From positions 186,001 through 250,000 of the forward strand of contig NZ_CP097478.1 in the NCBI RefSeq assembly GCF_024029915.1: a stretch of 64,000 nucleotides of DNA. The letters run 5' to 3'. The notes under the pieces are model-generated. The model worked only from the letters and a program-made list of their open reading frames with translations, was not told where the DNA came from and ran no database searches. The stretch's first letter is position 1, and each line of letters begins with the position of its first letter. The stretch comes from Fructilactobacillus ixorae (lineage in GTDB: Bacteria; Bacillota; Bacilli; Lactobacillales; Lactobacillaceae). A program made the position numbers and the translations under genes. Shown here one piece after another: positions 61,131 to 64,000 of the stretch.

Positions 61131-61898
61131 ATGGCACACATTATTGCGTTAGCAAACCAAAAGGGTGGGGTTGGCAAAACAACCACGGCCGTTAATTTGG
61201 GAGCAGATTTAGCAAGTGAAGGACAACGCGTTTTGATCATAGATTCCGATGCCCAAGGCAATGCCACGAGTGGGGTGGGAATTAGCAAGCAAGCCATCCA
61301 ACACGACGTGTACGATGTTTTGGTCAATGAGGAACCGTTGACGTCCGTCATCATGCACAGTCAACATCCCGGTTTGGATATTGTCCCGGCGACGATTCAG
61401 TTGTCCGGGGCAGAAATTGAATTAACCCCCCAAATGGCCCGGGAAACCCGACTGAAAAATGCCCTTGGCGCAGTTGACGACCAGTACGACTTCGTACTGA
61501 TTGATTGTCCACCATCGCTGGGTTTGATTACCATTAACGCCTTTACGGCGAGTGATTCAATCTTAATCCCCGTGCAAAGCGAATACTATGCCCTAGAAGG
61601 GCTGAGCCAGCTTTTGAATACCGTTCAACTGGTTCAAAAGCACTTTAATCCGAATTTGTACATTGAGGGCGTGTTACTCACGATGTACGATGCCCGCACG
61701 AAGCTCGGTGCACAGGTGAATGCAGAAGTCCGAAAATTTTTTAAGGATAAGGTATATGCAACGGTCATTCCCAGAAACGTTCGCCTGTCGGAAGCGCCTA
61801 GTCATGGGTTGCCGATTATTGACTATGATCCCAGTTCAAAGGGTGCACAGGTTTATCTAGAACTAACCAAGGAGGTATTGGCGGCCAATGATAAGTAA
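61131..61898 (+). CDS. soj: Chromosome partitioning ATPase ParA/Soj
   Basis: 255-residue ParA with deviant Walker A KGGVGKTTT (~11-19), Asp in IIDSDAQGNAT and Walker B VLIDCPPSLG. Short form without an N-terminal HTH, so chromosomal type. It controls origin segregation and, in Bacillus, DnaA. AAGGAGG precedes ATG 61131. Overlaps parB by 11 bp. Confidence 0.96.
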   Translation: MAHIIALANQKGGVGKTTTAVNLGADLASEGQRVLIIDSDAQGNATSGVGISKQAIQHDVYDVLVNEEPLTSVIMHSQHPGLDIVPATIQLSGAEIELTPQMARETRLKNALGAVDDQYDFVLIDCPPSLGLITINAFTASDSILIPVQSEYYALEGLSQLLNTVQLVQKHFNPNLYIEGVLLTMYDARTKLGAQVNAEVRKFFKDKVYATVIPRNVRLSEAPSHGLPIIDYDPSSKGAQVYLELTKEVLAANDK

Positions 61899-62775
61899 AA
61901 ACAGCAAGGGCCTCGGCCGGGGGTTGGATGCCCTTTTTGATGGCAACGACATTAGCGTAAACGATGAAGCGGTGCAACAACTGGAGTTACAACAGTTGCA
62001 ACCGAATCCTTACCAGCCACGGAAGAAGTTTAATGAGAAGGCCTTGCAGGATTTAACCAATTCCATTAAGGTTTCAGGGGTCTTTCAACCGATCATTGTC
62101 CGGCAACCAAACCCCCACGTGGCGAGTTATGAAATTGTCGCAGGAGAACGGCGGTTCCGGGCTTCAAAGGCCGCCGGTAAGACGACCATTCCGGCGATTA
62201 TTCGGGATGCGACCGATGCCCAGATGATGGAAATCGCAGTCATGGAAAACTTACAACGGGAAGATTTGAACCCGCTGGATGAAGCTAAGGCCTACGAGAT
62301 GCTGATGACGAATCTAGATATCACTCAGGCTCAGGTTTCAAAACGGTTAGGGAAGAGTCGTCCGTACATCGCGAACTACCTACGGCTCTTAAACCTGCCG
62401 CTGCCCGTAAAGGAAATGTTACAAAAGGGCCAGCTATCGATGGGTCAAGCGCGGACCTTGCTTGCCGTGAAAAATAAGCAAGAACTCGTGCAGTTAGCGC
62501 AGCAGGCCGTTGCCAAGACGCTCACGGTTCGGCAACTCGAAAAAGAAATTGAACGGTTAAACCAAAAGAATCCCCAGCAACCCAAAGCAACAAAACGGAA
62601 CCGGAAGTCGCCCTACCTGCGCGCGGGTGAGGAACAGCTCCAAGATAAGTTCGGGACCCGGGTGGCAATTAGTGAAAGTCGGCCGAAATCAGGGCGGGGC
62701 AAGATTGAAATTGATTACCTGTCAAACGACGACTTAAACCGGATTTTAGACCTATTAGATGTTCATCTAGATTAG
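61888..62775 (+). CDS. parB: Chromosome partitioning protein ParB/Spo0J
   Basis: 295-residue CTPase/DNA-binding clamp that loads at parS and recruits SMC. The N-terminal domain has NPYQPRKKF and the CTP-site motif GERRFRASK; the HTH is ITQAQVSKRLGKSRPYIANYLRLL; the C-terminal dimer domain ends the protein. Start ATG 61888 overlaps soj. No parS site (TGTTTCACGTGAAACA) was found in this window. Confidence 0.96.
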   Translation: MISKNSKGLGRGLDALFDGNDISVNDEAVQQLELQQLQPNPYQPRKKFNEKALQDLTNSIKVSGVFQPIIVRQPNPHVASYEIVAGERRFRASKAAGKTTIPAIIRDATDAQMMEIAVMENLQREDLNPLDEAKAYEMLMTNLDITQAQVSKRLGKSRPYIANYLRLLNLPLPVKEMLQKGQLSMGQARTLLAVKNKQELVQLAQQAVAKTLTVRQLEKEIERLNQKNPQQPKATKRNRKSPYLRAGEEQLQDKFGTRVAISESRPKSGRGKIEIDYLSNDDLNRILDLLDVHLD

Positions 62776-62786
62776 GAGGAATTGGG

Positions 62787-62975
62787 ATGTATGACTTACA
62801 TGATGTGGTTGAAATGAAAAAAGCCCATCCATGTGGTGCCAACCGGTGGGAAATCATTCGGGTTGGGGCTGACATTAAACTGGAATGCCAGGGATGTGGT
62901 CACATCGTGATGATGCCACGCAGACAGTTCGAAAAGCGGATGAAAAAAGTTTTAAGCAAACACACTGAAGAGTAG
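62787..62975 (+). CDS. yyzM: DUF951 protein, YyzM-like
   Basis: A 62-residue conserved Firmicutes protein that follows parB in many genomes. It has a zinc-ribbon-like pattern: HPCG at ~13-16 and CQGCG at ~37-41, with a basic end (RRQFEKRMKKVL). Function unknown. AGGAGG precedes ATG 62787, 11 bp after parB. Confidence 0.9.
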   Translation: MYDLHDVVEMKKAHPCGANRWEIIRVGADIKLECQGCGHIVMMPRRQFEKRMKKVLSKHTEE

Positions 62976-62991
62976 GAAAGAAGGAATCGAG

Positions 62992-64000
62992 ATGTCATTA
63001 ACAGCGGGAATTGTGGGGTTGCCAAACGTCGGCAAGTCGACCCTATTTAACGCCATTACCAAGGCCGGGGCGGAGATGGCGAACTACCCGTTTGCCACCA
63101 TTGATCCGAACGTCGGAATGGTGGAAGTCCCAGACCACCGGTTGGATCGGATTCAGGAACTAATTCCAGCGAAAAAGGTGGTGCCAACCACCTTTGAATT
63201 TACCGATATTGCCGGGATTGTTAAGGGAGCGAGCCGGGGGGAAGGCCTCGGAAACCAATTCTTGGAAAACATTCGGCAGGTGGACGCAATTGTGCACGTG
63301 GTTCGGGCGTTTGATGATGACAACATCACCCACGTTTCTGACAAGGTTGATCCCGTTGCAGACATTGAAACCATCAACTTAGAATTAACCCTGGCGGATC
63401 TAGAAGCCGTTAACAAACGAATTGGTAAGGTAACGAGAGCTGCCAAGGGGAGTGCAGAAGCCCAGGCAGAGCTGGACGTGCTCAATCAGCTCAAACCAGT
63501 GTTAGAAAACGGAGGTGCCGTGCGGGATCTTGATTTTGATGAAGAAGCGGCCAAGCTTGTAAAGGGCTTGTTCCTGTTAACTTCGAAACCGGTGCTATAC
63601 GTAGCGAACGTGAGTGAAGCATCGATGGCTCATCCCGAACAGGATCCCTATTTTCAAGCAGTGGAGCAATACGCTGCTGCGCATGGGGCTGAAGCAATTG
63701 GGATCGCTGCTGAAAGTGAAGAGGAAATTGCAGAACTTGATGACGATGATAAAGCGGAGTTTTTAGCCGCCGCCGGGGTAACGGAACCGTGGCTCGACAA
63801 GTTGATTCGGGCAGCTTACCAACTGCTGGACTTAGAAACCTTCTTTACCGCTGGGGGCAAGGAAACCAAGGCGTGGACCTTTTTACGTGGCACTAAAGCC
63901 CCCCAAGCCGCTGGGATCATTCACTCCGACTTTGAGCGGGGGTTCATTCGGGCTGAGGTCATGTCCTTTGCTGATCTGGACCAGTACGAAAGTGAAGCAG
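62992..64000 (+). CDS. ychF: Redox-regulated ATPase YchF/Obg-like, 3' end outside the window
   Basis: Ribosome-associated Obg-family ATPase. G1 GLPNVGKST (~9-17), G3 DIAGIVKGAS and the TGS domain start near the window end. The frame is open for 336 of an expected ~366 residues. ATG 62992 follows AGGAAAGAAGGAA. It ends the rsmG-soj-parB-yyzM-ychF series. Confidence 0.95.
   Translation, partial: MSLTAGIVGLPNVGKSTLFNAITKAGAEMANYPFATIDPNVGMVEVPDHRLDRIQELIPAKKVVPTTFEFTDIAGIVKGASRGEGLGNQFLENIRQVDAIVHVVRAFDDDNITHVSDKVDPVADIETINLELTLADLEAVNKRIGKVTRAAKGSAEAQAELDVLNQLKPVLENGGAVRDLDFDEEAAKLVKGLFLLTSKPVLYVANVSEASMAHPEQDPYFQAVEQYAAAHGAEAIGIAAESEEEIAELDDDDKAEFLAAAGVTEPWLDKLIRAAYQLLDLETFFTAGGKETKAWTFLRGTKAPQAAGIIHSDFERGFIRAEVMSFADLDQYESEA

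Overview
The window is a bacterial chromosome segment from a member of the Lactobacillaceae. The evidence is the FASII gene order accC-accD-accA-fabI-birA, abundant GTG/TTG starts behind strong GGAGG sites, an AdhP/AdhE pair, LPxTG and MucBP surface proteins, a lactobacillus-type II-A Cas9, and rsmG-soj-parB-yyzM-ychF at the right end (an origin-proximal order). Genus and species cannot be fixed from the sequence alone. Core blocks are clearly richer in G+C than the accessory blocks near 29.5-31.2 kb, 52.9-54.7 kb and 56.2-60.3 kb.

Layout. 0-4.4 kb: end of the fatty-acid cluster, biotin ligase and a TetR regulator. 4.4-11.9 kb: housekeeping genes (cold-shock protein, flavodoxin-like reductase, ThiD/PdxK-type kinase, RNase HI, acetyltransferase, BCCT transporter that appears to start at ATT, universal stress protein, 3-methyladenine glycosylase) and tRNA-Pro. 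12-14.9 kb: a sortase-anchored LRR/MucBP adhesin. 15-19 kb: adhP-adhE behind a consensus promoter with Rex-like sites. 19-21 kb: a broken MFS gene and an alpha/beta hydrolase. 21.2-29.5 kb: a complete type II-A CRISPR-Cas locus (cas9, tracrRNA on the opposite strand, cas1, cas2, csn2, and 33 repeats with 32 spacers of exactly 30 bp). 29.5-31.2 kb: five small AT-rich genes of unknown function. 31.3-36 kb: an oxidoreductase, membrane acyltransferase, membrane metalloprotease and an unusual CaiB-like protein.

36-45.8 kb: two ISL3-like remnants bracket a TetR-ABC operon resembling lactococcal hrtRBA (heme efflux), tRNA-Asn, a Nudix hydrolase, an atypical OmpR-type regulator and a divergent pst-phoU phosphate operon with a PhoP-box-like repeat. 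46-52.8 kb: muramidase, TcaA-like protein, SGNH hydrolase, a DeoB-like pseudoenzyme with NupC, a tautomerase and a nucleoside hydrolase. 52.9-60.1 kb: a decaying accessory zone with a 5'-truncated LPxTG gene, an XRE/ImmA pair (ImmA frameshifted) divergent from a large peptidoglycan-binding/DUF1906/transmembrane protein, a convergent four-helix membrane protein, a dead serine recombinase, a Fic-like protein without the usual His, and a broken membrane gene. 60.4-64 kb: rsmG, soj, parB, yyzM and ychF (cut by the window end).

Most unusual points: the ATT start with an upstream terminator hairpin; the tracrRNA promoter lying on the cas1 ribosome binding site; an almost absent CRISPR leader; the unknown gene cluster after the array; the XRE/ImmA-linked DUF1906 membrane protein; the DeoB-like pseudoenzyme in a nucleoside operon; and the pseudo-receiver regulator facing the pst operon.
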